Shown here: positions 26,375-35,435 of the stretch, piece after piece | How positions within the stretch are numbered: the stretch's first letter is position 1 | Layout: each line of letters starts with the position of its first letter | DNA from: Treponema sp. | GTDB lineage: Bacteria > Spirochaetota > Spirochaetia > Treponematales > Breznakiellaceae | DNA length: 64,000 nucleotides | Reading direction: 5' to 3' | NCBI GenBank assembly: GCA_009777735.1 | Contig: WRLF01000003.1 | Coordinates: forward strand, 62,001 to 126,000 | Notes under the pieces: model-generated | The model's database searches: none | What the model saw: only the letters and a program-made list of their open reading frames with translations | What the model was told of the DNA's origin: nothing | Program-made: the position numbers and the translations under genes

Positions 26375-27124
26375 TTAATACACATATATTCTGAAATTAC
26401 CGGGAGAAATTGCATCAACTTCGATAATGTACCAGGTATTTTCATCATATTTGGGAGAACTGTTGCTATAAACACGGTGTTCGTTAGAGTAACTGGAATA
26501 ATTTTCGGTATAATTACCGCTGTCACTTATAGGGATAAGATAATTTGAAGAACCTTCTCTTCTGATGCCTACCCTGATATCACCGAGATTTGAGGCAGAT
26601 TCCCCTGAATGCGTACGATCATAATCATCCCATTGTATGGCATAATAACTATCAGTATCCAATCGCACTCTAAATTGCCGTGTTTCACCGGATCCTATGC
26701 TTGATGTAACCCATGTTCCCAATTGCAGTTCGGTAATGCCGCTGCCGCCGCCGCTCAAAACCGCGGTTATATTGAATGAACCCGATGTACTGGTGCTATA
26801 GCCGGTTACATTAAAGTAATACGTTTCGTTTGCCCTTACATTGATGGAAATTCTTGCATTGTTTCCCGATCCCCCGTCATCGTCACTGGCTACTTGATTA
26901 TATGAGGAATTATAAGCAATTAAATAGGTATCCGTGTTTCCTGTTGTTTCTACAACAAGAGTGCCGGCGCTTGATGTTCTGACTTCATAATTCAGTCCGG
27001 ATCCGTTGGAAACATTCCCCGACAAGGCAGACCCGTTAACAGTCAATGTATGCGTGTTTCTTGGCTGCGCATAAGCTGTCATTGCCAAACCTGCAATTAA
27101 CAATAAAACCACCATCTTTTTCAT
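26375..27124 (-). CDS. secreted PPC-domain protein
   Basis: A 249-residue exported protein. The start at 27124 follows a clear GAGGAG and gives a textbook signal peptide (MKKMVVLLL... to A-Y-A-Q, cleavage after about residue 20). Residues about 20-130 resemble a bacterial pre-peptidase C-terminal (PPC) domain: T-D-T-Y-L-I-A-Y, D-D-D-G-G-S-G-N-N-A-R and Y-Y-F-N-V-T-G-Y. The second half is a further beta-rich region rich in serine, tyrosine and asparagine, ending in aromatic/valine residues. No protease domain is present. It sits between the ATPase and permease genes of an efflux operon, so it may be exported by, or help, that pump; this is inference. Confidence 0.75.
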   Translation of the reverse strand: MKKMVVLLLIAGLAMTAYAQPRNTHTLTVNGSALSGNVSNGSGLNYEVRTSSAGTLVVETTGNTDTYLIAYNSSYNQVASDDDGGSGNNARISINVRANETYYFNVTGYSTSTSGSFNITAVLSGGGSGITELQLGTWVTSSIGSGETRQFRVRLDTDSYYAIQWDDYDRTHSGESASNLGDIRVGIRREGSSNYLIPISDSGNYTENYSSYSNEHRVYSNSSPKYDENTWYIIEVDAISPGNFRIYVY

Positions 27125-27230
27125 TTTTTTCTCCTCACAATTTATTGAGAATTTCCATGAATTCTCTTTATATGAAAGATTATCATCTTCATATACATTT
27201 TGTATAGTACGGCTGGATCTTCTATGTTTT

Positions 27231-28049
27231 TCATGATGCCGTTTTATCCGCCAGTAAAGCATGGTCCCTGTTCCATTGAGCCAGGTCTTCCTGCGCGTTG
27301 CGTCTTTCGGCTACCTGTACATCAGATACAAGCTGACCGTCCCGCAGGGTGATAATTCGCCGGGTGTAGGCGGCAAGCTCTGGTTCGTGCGTTACCATGA
27401 TGATTGTTTTTCCCTGCCGGTTGAGTTCCTGGAAAAGTCCCATGATTTCAAGTGTCATTCCCGAATCAAGGTTGCCTGTCGGCTCATCGGCAAGAATAAA
27501 CGCGGGATCGTTTACCATTGCACGGGCTATGGCGACACGCTGCTGCTGTCCGCCGGAAAGCTGGGAAGGAAAATGATCCATACGGGTATCAAGCCCGACT
27601 TCTTTCAATGCCCTTATCGCCCGTTCCCTGCGTGCATGTGCGCTTTGACGTTTTTCGTTATTTTCACGGCGCCGGTAAAACAGGGGAAGCTCTACATTTT
27701 CCAGTGCGGTCGTCCGGGCCAGTAAATTAAATGATTGAAAAACAAAACCAATTTTACGGTTTCTGATATAGGCAAATGTGTCAGAATTTGATTTGGATGT
27801 TTCTATGCTGTCCAGTGAATATGTTCCGGCGGTTGGCTTGTCAAGGCATCCGAGAATATTCATAAGGGTTGACTTGCCCGAACCGGACGGCCCCATAACA
27901 GATATAAACTCGCCTGCCTCGGCGCAAAAATCAACCCCGCGCAGGGCGCGTACTACCACAACATCATCGCTGCCATTATTCTCCGTTGATTTTTTCCTGC
28001 TTTCCATCCGGTATTCCCGCTTGATTCCCCGCAGTTCAATTACCGGCAT
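27231..28049 (-). CDS. MacB/LolD-type ABC transporter ATP-binding protein
   Basis: A 272-residue ATPase. Walker A is GPSGSGKST (about 53-61), the Q-loop reads F-V-F-Q-S-F-N-L-L, the signature is L-S-G-G-Q-Q-Q-R and Walker B is [12 protein letters not shown]. The long form of the A-loop region (about residues 15-35, charged) is unusual but tolerated. The start codon overlaps the macA stop by one base (TAATG). The last 40 residues extend beyond the usual domain. It energises the permease two genes downstream. Confidence 0.92.
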   Translation of the reverse strand: MPVIELRGIKREYRMESRKKSTENNGSDDVVVVRALRGVDFCAEAGEFISVMGPSGSGKSTLMNILGCLDKPTAGTYSLDSIETSKSNSDTFAYIRNRKIGFVFQSFNLLARTTALENVELPLFYRRRENNEKRQSAHARRERAIRALKEVGLDTRMDHFPSQLSGGQQQRVAIARAMVNDPAFILADEPTGNLDSGMTLEIMGLFQELNRQGKTIIMVTHEPELAAYTRRIITLRDGQLVSDVQVAERRNAQEDLAQWNRDHALLADKTAS

Positions 28050-29389
28050 TATATCCTCTCCCTCAGAATTACCTGCTGCCCTTCAAGATCATCAACGCCG
28101 ATTACTTCTGTCAGTGATCCGGATGATATTCCGATACGAACCTGAACTACCTCAAGCCTGCCGTCGCCGTTGATGTACCATAAGTTACGCATAACGACTG
28201 CCGGAGACTCTCTGCCGTTCTGACCTGAACCCTGCCTTCCTGCCTGTCCCTGCCTGCCGCCGCCCTGACCCGGTATACGGAAGGTTTGTGCGCCGCCCAT
28301 CATCAAATTTTGTAACCCCGTGTTGGAATTTTGTCCCTGACTCTGGGCCTGTTCTGCCCTGGTTCGCTCACGTGCCTCTATTGCAGCCTGCTGCCGTTCT
28401 TCGCTCATATTTTGAAGGCTTGCAGTAAAAATCATGTCGTCAATCCTTTCTTCAGCGAGGCTTGTAGGCCGGTAGCGGAGGGCGGCATTGGATACCATCA
28501 ATACATTTTCGCTGCGTTCAATGATAAAATCCACCGCACAGGTCATTCCCGGAAGCAGGGAGCCGTCCAGGTTTTCTACTTTGACGATCACCGTATATGA
28601 AACAACATTATTAGATACAACAGGAATCAGGCGTTTGGATTCGACTTCACCGGTAAAAGTCCGTCCCGGCAGGCTTTCCAGGGTAAAACGTACTGCCTGG
28701 CCCTCTTGTATGGAAGCAATGTCTAGTTCGCCCACAGTCGCTTCTATCTGCATTTCTCTGAGATTCTCCGCAAGGGTAAAAATATTTGATGAATTGTTGC
28801 TGGAACTGTCCACTACGGTATCTCCGACATTGATCCTCCGGTCAAGCACTATGCCGTCGATGGGAGACCTGATATAGGCGTATTCGTTTATTTCCGTTTC
28901 GATTACCCTGAGATTTGACTCGGCAACAGATAGATCCGCCCGCAGATTATCCAGCGTTGTCCTGCTGGACCGCAGTTCATTTTCTGTGGTAAAGTATGGA
29001 TTGCTCTCCGCAAGGGTACGGAGGTTTTGGTAATTGAACTCATGCAGTGTGTAAGAGGAACGGGCTTTTTGCACCGTAGCCCGCTGCTGCTCCCGCCGTA
29101 ACCTGAGCACTTCGGTATTCAGTTCTGCAAGGATATCTCCCCTGCTGACCTGATCATTAAAATCAACGAAAACCCGTTCAACTTTGCCGCTCATCTGGGG
29201 CAGTACCCTGATTGTTGAAATCGGGTTGATTGTACCTGAAGCTGAGACAGTGCGTTCCAGTGTACCGCGGCGGACATCGGTAAATTCATAGGAAGTACCC
29301 CCCGGTTTATTACCCGAACATGCGGGCATGGAAAGTGCAATAACCATGCAGGCAATCACTGTTTTTAACCAAATTGGCGGTCTTTTCAT
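28049..29389 (-). CDS. MacA-like periplasmic adaptor (HlyD/RND family), lipoprotein
   Basis: A 446-residue membrane-fusion protein. The signal peptide ends in M-P-A-C, a probable lipobox with the cysteine near residue 24. The beta-barrel/lipoyl half-motifs are seen as V-S-A-S-G-T-I-N-P near 50 and A-Y-I-R-S-P-I-D-G-I-V near 175, flanking a helical hairpin (about 95-160). A glutamine/glycine-rich insertion (about 335-390) interrupts the C-terminal part and is probably disordered. It is first in the operon, with a good promoter. A Shine-Dalgarno-like AAGGAGA lies rather far (14 bases) from the ATG. It links the inner-membrane permease to TolC. Confidence 0.9.
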   Translation of the reverse strand: MKRPPIWLKTVIACMVIALSMPACSGNKPGGTSYEFTDVRRGTLERTVSASGTINPISTIRVLPQMSGKVERVFVDFNDQVSRGDILAELNTEVLRLRREQQRATVQKARSSYTLHEFNYQNLRTLAESNPYFTTENELRSSRTTLDNLRADLSVAESNLRVIETEINEYAYIRSPIDGIVLDRRINVGDTVVDSSSNNSSNIFTLAENLREMQIEATVGELDIASIQEGQAVRFTLESLPGRTFTGEVESKRLIPVVSNNVVSYTVIVKVENLDGSLLPGMTCAVDFIIERSENVLMVSNAALRYRPTSLAEERIDDMIFTASLQNMSEERQQAAIEARERTRAEQAQSQGQNSNTGLQNLMMGGAQTFRIPGQGGGRQGQAGRQGSGQNGRESPAVVMRNLWYINGDGRLEVVQVRIGISSGSLTEVIGVDDLEGQQVILRERI

Positions 29390-29415
29390 CGTTTTTGAAG
29401 GATTCTCCTTTTATA

Positions 29416-29445
29416 ATTATAACATATTTGCAATTGGTTTGGTAA
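29416..29445 (-). promoter_or_regulatory. promoter of the efflux operon
   Basis: Minus strand TTACCA (29445-29440), 18-base spacer, TATAAT (29421-29416), about 26 bases before the macA ATG. The rest of the interval to mutS (29446-29593) is AT-rich with no other feature recognised. Confidence 0.6.
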
Positions 29446-29593
29446 CACCTTGTTTTCCGAGGTTTTACTGAGAAAATGATATTATCTTTTTTATTTAATG
29501 ATCAATGTCCAACAATATTATTACTTTCAATAGCCATAAATATTATTTGCTTTTCTTTTTCTCTCATTCATCAACCTCTGGTATCATATAATT

Positions 29594-32302
29594 TCAGTCA
29601 AACAATGACGGGGTTGGATCCTGCATTCCGCTGCTGCGCGGCCTGGAAACCGGTTTTGCAGGCAATTCAGGAACAGCATTATCTCGAAGTTGACGCTTCC
29701 ATTTACTGAGCAAGCTGAGCGCTTCCAGTGGTGTTAACTGGTCAGTATTGATATGAAACAGTTCTCTGCAAATAGACGCGGATCCTTCCGGGAGAATGGC
29801 CTGACCACTAAAATCTTTACTTGGTATTTTAGTTGTCAGGCCCCGATCCCGCAACTTCTCCATGATTTGCTCCGCCCGTTCAATTACCGAAAGCGAAAGC
29901 CCGGCAAGACGGGCGACATGGATACCATAGGATTCTGCTGTTGGGCCTTCTTTGAGCTTGCGCAGGAAAATTATCCTGCCGTCTTTTTCCAGTACCTCCA
30001 TTGAACGGTTGACAATACGCGGATGCGGCAAATGGGAAAGTTCATGAAAATGGGTGGCAAAAAATGTCCGGCATTGTACCTGTCCAAGGAGTTCTTCACA
30101 GACAGCCCATGCGATGGAAAGCCCGTCATTCGTGCCTGTCCCCCTGCCGACCTCGTCCATGATTACAAGGCTTTTGTCGGTAGCGGTATTGAGGATGTAG
30201 GCTGTTTCGTTCATTTCGACAAGGAACGTCGATTCCCCGCGTGCAAGGTTATCCGATGCTCCTACCCGGCAGTAAATTTTGTCACACAGACCGATGCGCC
30301 CCTCCCGTGCCGGAATAAAGCTACCCATCTGTGCCATAAGGGTAATGAGCGCGGCGGATCTAAGGTACGTTGATTTGCCTGCCATGTTGGGCCCGGTAAT
30401 CATTGCAAAAAAATGTGCGTTGCTGCCGGTACTGCCAAGGATTATATCATTTGGAATAAATTCTCCCCTGCCCAGATGCGCTTCCACCACAGGGTGGCGT
30501 GCTTCGTAAATTTCCAGTGAATTTGATGTATCTACAACGGGCCGTACCCATGCCCGGATTGTCGCTGCCCGTGCAAGCGACTGTGCAACATCCATTTCGG
30601 CAATGCGGCGCGCCTGCGCGGCAAGCGCCTCTAGATGTTCTTTTGCCTGTTCTCTTATTTCGATGAACAGTTTTCGTTCAAGTTCTACAATTTTATCTGA
30701 AGCACCGTTTATGTCTGATTCAAGAGCTGCAAGGCGCTCCGTAGAAAAACGTTCACCGCCAACAACACCCTGACGCCGGATAAAATGCGCCGGAACCTTG
30801 CCCGCATGCACATTGGTGACTTCAAAATAATAACCGATAAGCCGGTTGTACCGTATTTTCAGGCTGGGGATTCCGGTCGCAAGTTTTTCTTCTTCAAGGT
30901 ATGCTTCCAGCAGTTGTCTGCCTGAATCTTGCAGCCGGCGCAATCCGTCAAGTTCGGCGCTGTATCCGTCCCGAATCAGGTTCCCCTCAGTAAGCAGGAT
31001 TGACGGCTCATCGCAAATGCTTTGTTCCAGCAGATCTTTTAATGCTATCAGATTGGTACAATGTTCAGTGTCGTCCGCTGTGTCTGTTTCGCAGCGGATG
31101 CTCAACATATCCCGTAAATTCCTGAGAGCAATACAGGAAACCAGAGCGTTTTTTACGTTTAACATATCCTTGCCGTGGGCTTTATCCATTGCCAGCCGCG
31201 ACAACAAGCGCTCAAGGTCGGGAGTTTTCCCCAGCAATTCGCGGATAACGCTGAGGTTTTCCTGATCGCGGTACATGGTTTCCACCATGTCAAGCCGCGC
31301 CCGTATTTTATCAATGTCGCGTAACGGATGCAAAAGCCTCCGCCGAAGCAAGCGTTTTCCCATTGAACATCGCGTTTCATCCATTACTTCCAGCAGGGAA
31401 AAATGGACATCGCCGTCACGAAGGTTGCGTACCAGTTCCAGGTTCCGCTGGCTCGATTCATCTATCCCGACAAATTCGCTGTCGTGATACAGGTTTATGG
31501 AACGGATATGCGGCAAAAGGCTCTTTGCTGTATCATCCAGGTAATCAAGCAGCGCCCCTGCGGACAACTGCTGGGGGCTGTCGTCCTCAAGCCCGAAGCC
31601 CCGGAGGCTGGGAACACCGAACTGCCGCCGGAGCCTTTTTCCGGCTCTGTCAAGATCAAACAGCCAGTCGGGCCACCGATTAAGCACCAGAGCGGGACGA
31701 TCAGCAATGGCACGAGCAATGCTCGCGTTGCCTGCAACACGCGTATCGCCCTCCAAAAGAGACTCCTGTATGAGCATTTCCCGCACCTGCAGGCGCTCAA
31801 GCTCCTGGCGCAATCGTTCGGTTGATTCACTTGTATGAAAAGATGTCGCGTAAAAACCGCCGGTTGAAAGGTCAACGTAGGCAAAGGAATAAAAATCGCC
31901 TAATGCAGACAGGCCGGCCAGGTAATTAGAGCTTCCCCGGTCAAGGTAATCTTCGTCTACGGTGGTTCCCGGAGTGATGACCTCCACCACCTGCCGGTCC
32001 ATAACTTGCGAACCTTTCCGGCTGCCTTTGCCGCTTTGAGGGATTTGTTCGCAAATGGCGATTTTTTTACCGTGCTTTAGCAGCCGCCCGATGTAGGTAC
32101 GCGCCGCATGGTAAGGAACGCCGCACATGGGAAGCCCGTTACGGCTGGTAAGGGTGAGATTTAGCAGAGCGGAAACTTCAACCGCATCCTCGGCAAACAT
32201 TTCGTAAAAGTCGCCCAAGCGAAAAAACAAAACATCTTTCTGATGATCCCGCTTTATTCTCCGGTATTGTTCCAGCATGGGGCTGGCACCGCTGGTGTTC
32301 AT
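29594..32302 (-). CDS. mutS: DNA mismatch repair protein MutS
   Basis: A 902-residue mismatch-recognition ATPase of normal length. The mismatch-wedging F-x-E is F32-Y-E34. The ATPase domain shows Walker A G-P-N-M-A-G-K-S-T, then D-N-L-A-R-G-E-S-T-F, Walker B L-V-I-M-D-E-V-G-R-G-T and F-A-T-H-F-H-E-L. It is last in the tamB-bamA-ompH-mutS block, as in T. pallidum (TP0328). GGAG lies about 13 bases before the ATG, further than usual. A short gap of 43 bases separates it from ompH. Confidence 0.97.
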   Translation of the reverse strand: MNTSGASPMLEQYRRIKRDHQKDVLFFRLGDFYEMFAEDAVEVSALLNLTLTSRNGLPMCGVPYHAARTYIGRLLKHGKKIAICEQIPQSGKGSRKGSQVMDRQVVEVITPGTTVDEDYLDRGSSNYLAGLSALGDFYSFAYVDLSTGGFYATSFHTSESTERLRQELERLQVREMLIQESLLEGDTRVAGNASIARAIADRPALVLNRWPDWLFDLDRAGKRLRRQFGVPSLRGFGLEDDSPQQLSAGALLDYLDDTAKSLLPHIRSINLYHDSEFVGIDESSQRNLELVRNLRDGDVHFSLLEVMDETRCSMGKRLLRRRLLHPLRDIDKIRARLDMVETMYRDQENLSVIRELLGKTPDLERLLSRLAMDKAHGKDMLNVKNALVSCIALRNLRDMLSIRCETDTADDTEHCTNLIALKDLLEQSICDEPSILLTEGNLIRDGYSAELDGLRRLQDSGRQLLEAYLEEEKLATGIPSLKIRYNRLIGYYFEVTNVHAGKVPAHFIRRQGVVGGERFSTERLAALESDINGASDKIVELERKLFIEIREQAKEHLEALAAQARRIAEMDVAQSLARAATIRAWVRPVVDTSNSLEIYEARHPVVEAHLGRGEFIPNDIILGSTGSNAHFFAMITGPNMAGKSTYLRSAALITLMAQMGSFIPAREGRIGLCDKIYCRVGASDNLARGESTFLVEMNETAYILNTATDKSLVIMDEVGRGTGTNDGLSIAWAVCEELLGQVQCRTFFATHFHELSHLPHPRIVNRSMEVLEKDGRIIFLRKLKEGPTAESYGIHVARLAGLSLSVIERAEQIMEKLRDRGLTTKIPSKDFSGQAILPEGSASICRELFHINTDQLTPLEALSLLSKWKRQLRDNAVPELPAKPVSRPRSSGMQDPTPSLFD

Positions 32303-32345
32303 GGTGATGCAACGGCTCCTTTAGAAAATGGCAGCCTGAAGAGGG

Positions 32346-32885
32346 TTACCGGGGCGACTGTACAATTCTGTCGATAACTCTGCCAGTGAAATCAACAGCG
32401 GGGTTTTCAATGTGATAAAAAAGTACGTTCGTAGCTCCAAATACTATTGAGATTCCCTCGTTTTCTGCAATGCTTTTAATAATATTATTCACGAGTCTCG
32501 TAAAAGGTTCAAAAAGTGCGTTATATTGGGCTTCAAGCTCAGCATCTTTTTGAGCACGAAAACTCCTGAGGTTTTCTGTCAAATTGGCGATTTCAAAATC
32601 AAGCTGCCAGACTTCATCAAAATCTTCCTGTGCGGCCGCTTCCGCCCTGGTTTCACGCAACTCCCGAATTTTAACGGCAAGCTCGTTAATTTCTTCCTGA
32701 ACTGCAGTTCTGTTGGCTTCAAACTGCCGCATAGGCGCTGAATTGCGGAAGTATGCTTCATGGACTTTTTGAACATCAACCACAGCAAACTTGGGTATTT
32801 GGCTATAATCTTGCTGCCGCGTCTGCGCCGAAAGAAAACCGGTAAAAAAACCCAAAAAAACTACAAACAAAGCAATTTTTTTCAT
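32346..32885 (-). CDS. OmpH/Skp-family periplasmic chaperone
   Basis: A 179-residue exported protein that should hold outer-membrane proteins unfolded in the periplasm. A signal peptide (about 1-20, cleaved near L-S-A-Q) is followed by a short strand F-A-V-V-D-V-Q-K-V, a long charged coiled coil (about 55-125) and the closing I-S-I-V-F-G strand, the Skp fold order. AAGGAG precedes the ATG. It directly follows bamA, the usual bacterial arrangement and that of TP0327. Confidence 0.9.
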   Translation of the reverse strand: MKKIALFVVFLGFFTGFLSAQTRQQDYSQIPKFAVVDVQKVHEAYFRNSAPMRQFEANRTAVQEEINELAVKIRELRETRAEAAAQEDFDEVWQLDFEIANLTENLRSFRAQKDAELEAQYNALFEPFTRLVNNIIKSIAENEGISIVFGATNVLFYHIENPAVDFTGRVIDRIVQSPR

Positions 32886-32913
32886 GTTAACTCCTTACTT
32901 CCTCTGCTCTAAA

Positions 32914-35427
32914 TTAATATGCTATCGCAAATGAAATCACCGGATCTATACCGGAACCCGGTTTGTTCGGGTCTCCAAAAAGGGAGCCTGTCTGCCATTC
33001 AAATGCTCCGTCTCTGACCCTGAACCGTTTTGCCAGACTGAAGCGGAGCGGGAATTGAGGAATAGTAAAACGAAGCCCCCCTCCAAAACTAAACCGCATT
33101 CTTTCTATGGTAAAATTGCCTTTTCTAAAATAGAACCCCTGGGTTTCCTCAACTCCGGCAGCGTCAAAGAAAAAGTCCCATGCTAAAATGCCCGGAACAA
33201 GCGGGAACCTCAGTTCTGCCCAGTTTTCCCACAGGAGAAGCCCTTTTATATGAAACTCCGAATTCCACCCTCTGCCTACAAACATCCCGTCCACAGATAG
33301 CTGATTTGCTTCTTCCACCGACAAATCCCTGCCGGGCTGCCTGAAAATAAAGGATAGCCCCGTATGCAGAGCCAATACTGATTTAAAGTTCCAATTATCA
33401 GTAACCGGAACATCAAACAAGGTAAGATAGTATTGCGCCTTGGTATCGCTGCGCATGTAATGTTCCCGTTCCCGTTTTAAAATGCCGTTAATGCCAAAAC
33501 GTTCCTGAATGAGGTACCCTCTTGACGGATCATAGAATATGTCCCGCCTGTCAAGAGACAGGGATGTCCAGAAAGAATTTCTGGGCAGCCAGTTATTGTT
33601 TGCGTCCCTAAGCGTCGGGTCGAAGGGGCGGTAAATAGTATCGTCGTAAACATTTCGCATCCAACCGGCTCTGACACCGCCGCTCAGAGACAGCCCTCCA
33701 AACGGGGTAAACCACCGGTAACCTGTTGAAAACCCAACAGAAAGATACCATTGCCTGTAGTCCATAAGATATTCGTTCGGAGGCCGCTTGCCGGCCGAGA
33801 GATACTCTTGATAAGAAGCAAAGCCATCGGGGAAGGCCTGATCTTCGGTCCCATTAAAAAACGGAGCGGTGTTGTTTGTAGCCGCCAGCCGTCTTGCCCA
33901 CTGGACGGTAAAGTCAAAACCGCCGGAAAAAGGCAAGCCCAATATCCATCGGTGGTTATAATTCAGAGCAATGTTAAAATTATCGGGTGAAACATTTAAA
34001 TCCGCTCCAAGCTGATTGCCTGAACCGCGGAAGTTACGGTCATTCCATTTGATGAGGCCGGAAAGGGGAAAAGAATCCGGATCGGCGCTGCCCGAAAATG
34101 TAATCCCAAATTGCAGATCGATAGTAGGCTGCTCCTCTACAACAAACACCAGTTCCATAAGGCTCTCTGCGCTGCCCGGCGGGGTTTCCGGCATTACCAT
34201 GGAAAAATACTGGAGGTTCATGAGGTTGCTCCATGCTTCCATGACTTTTGTTTTTGAAAAAACATCCCCGGGTTCCAGAGGAATTTCTCTCAGTATTACC
34301 TCGTCTTTCGTCTTATGATTCCCCTTAACAACAATATTTTCTATGTGCGCTCTGCCCCGTTCAACAATTAAAATATGGTAAGAAACAATTCCGGTTTCCG
34401 GATCTTTGTTTTCAGAGCGGCTAATGGTGTTAAAAATGTATCCGTTTTCAAAATAAAGATCGGCGACACGCTGGAGATCGGCTTCTACCCTGCGGGCATT
34501 AATCACTTCTCCTGTCCTGGATCGTACCAGGGCGGACAACTGCTCTGTTGAAAAAATCACGTTATTCTCGAATGTAACGCCGCCAAAAGTGTATTGGCGC
34601 CCTTCTTCAACCCTGAATGTAAGGATGAGGTTGTTGTTTCCCTTTGTGTCTGTGCTTAATTCTCTCGTTACGTCAACGACTACGGCATCAATGTATCCCC
34701 GGTCATGGTAATATTGGGTTATTGCAGCGCGGTCGGCAATAAGTTTTGCTTCCTGAAAAGCGCCGTCATTTATAAGGTTCCTTGCCCTTAGCGAAAGCTG
34801 CCCCCTGAGAGTCCTGTCTGAAAAAACCGTATTTCCGTCAAAGCGAAATTCAGAGATGGAAATCATATCGCCTTCGGTAATGAAAAATATTAATTGAATG
34901 GTGGAATCACCCGAAGGCTGGGTTTCTGATCTAACCTGGATATCCGGATATCCCTTTTCCCGGTATCTGGTAATAATGGCCTGTTCGTCGACGCGGATTT
35001 TTGCCTGGTTAATAACATCATTGATTTTTATCGAAATCGTTTCCAAAAGGTCGTTTCTGCGCACACCGGAATTACCGACAAAAGTGATTCTGTTTACAAT
35101 GGAACGCTCTACAACGGTAAAACGAAGGATAACTGCGCTACGGGAACTATCCGCAGGCATTGTGCTGGGTGTTATTTCGTCAAAGTACTCAAGAGAAAAG
35201 AGTTTACTGAAAATTTCCCAGTATAAAGCATCGTTAAAAAGGCTGCCTATGTAAGGTTCCATTAAACCTTCCAGTTCTGAAGCTCGAACATTGCGTAACC
35301 CTGCAAAAACAATATCATTAATGGGTTTTTCCTGGTACCATTCTTCCTGTTGCTGGGAAAAAACCGTTTCACCCAGGAAAAACAGCATACATACCATGAC
35401 AAGCGCTGTTGTGATTCTCTTTTGCAT
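32914..35427 (-). CDS. bamA: outer membrane protein assembly factor BamA
   Basis: An 837-residue Omp85 protein that inserts beta-barrels in the outer membrane. After a signal peptide (to about V-F-S-Q) there are five POTRA domains (about 30-420) and a 16-strand barrel domain to the end. The late barrel motif V-R-A-G and the G-G-x-R-F-x-I-P segment are recognisable. The start at 35427 is preferred because AGGAG lies 6 bases upstream; the in-frame codon at 35448 lies inside tamB. Corresponds to TP0326 by order. The tamB stop lies 8 bases upstream, so the genes are co-transcribed. Confidence 0.95.
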   Translation of the reverse strand: MQKRITTALVMVCMLFFLGETVFSQQQEEWYQEKPINDIVFAGLRNVRASELEGLMEPYIGSLFNDALYWEIFSKLFSLEYFDEITPSTMPADSSRSAVILRFTVVERSIVNRITFVGNSGVRRNDLLETISIKINDVINQAKIRVDEQAIITRYREKGYPDIQVRSETQPSGDSTIQLIFFITEGDMISISEFRFDGNTVFSDRTLRGQLSLRARNLINDGAFQEAKLIADRAAITQYYHDRGYIDAVVVDVTRELSTDTKGNNNLILTFRVEEGRQYTFGGVTFENNVIFSTEQLSALVRSRTGEVINARRVEADLQRVADLYFENGYIFNTISRSENKDPETGIVSYHILIVERGRAHIENIVVKGNHKTKDEVILREIPLEPGDVFSKTKVMEAWSNLMNLQYFSMVMPETPPGSAESLMELVFVVEEQPTIDLQFGITFSGSADPDSFPLSGLIKWNDRNFRGSGNQLGADLNVSPDNFNIALNYNHRWILGLPFSGGFDFTVQWARRLAATNNTAPFFNGTEDQAFPDGFASYQEYLSAGKRPPNEYLMDYRQWYLSVGFSTGYRWFTPFGGLSLSGGVRAGWMRNVYDDTIYRPFDPTLRDANNNWLPRNSFWTSLSLDRRDIFYDPSRGYLIQERFGINGILKREREHYMRSDTKAQYYLTLFDVPVTDNWNFKSVLALHTGLSFIFRQPGRDLSVEEANQLSVDGMFVGRGWNSEFHIKGLLLWENWAELRFPLVPGILAWDFFFDAAGVEETQGFYFRKGNFTIERMRFSFGGGLRFTIPQFPLRFSLAKRFRVRDGAFEWQTGSLFGDPNKPGSGIDPVISFAIAY

Positions 35428-35435
35428 CAAAACTC

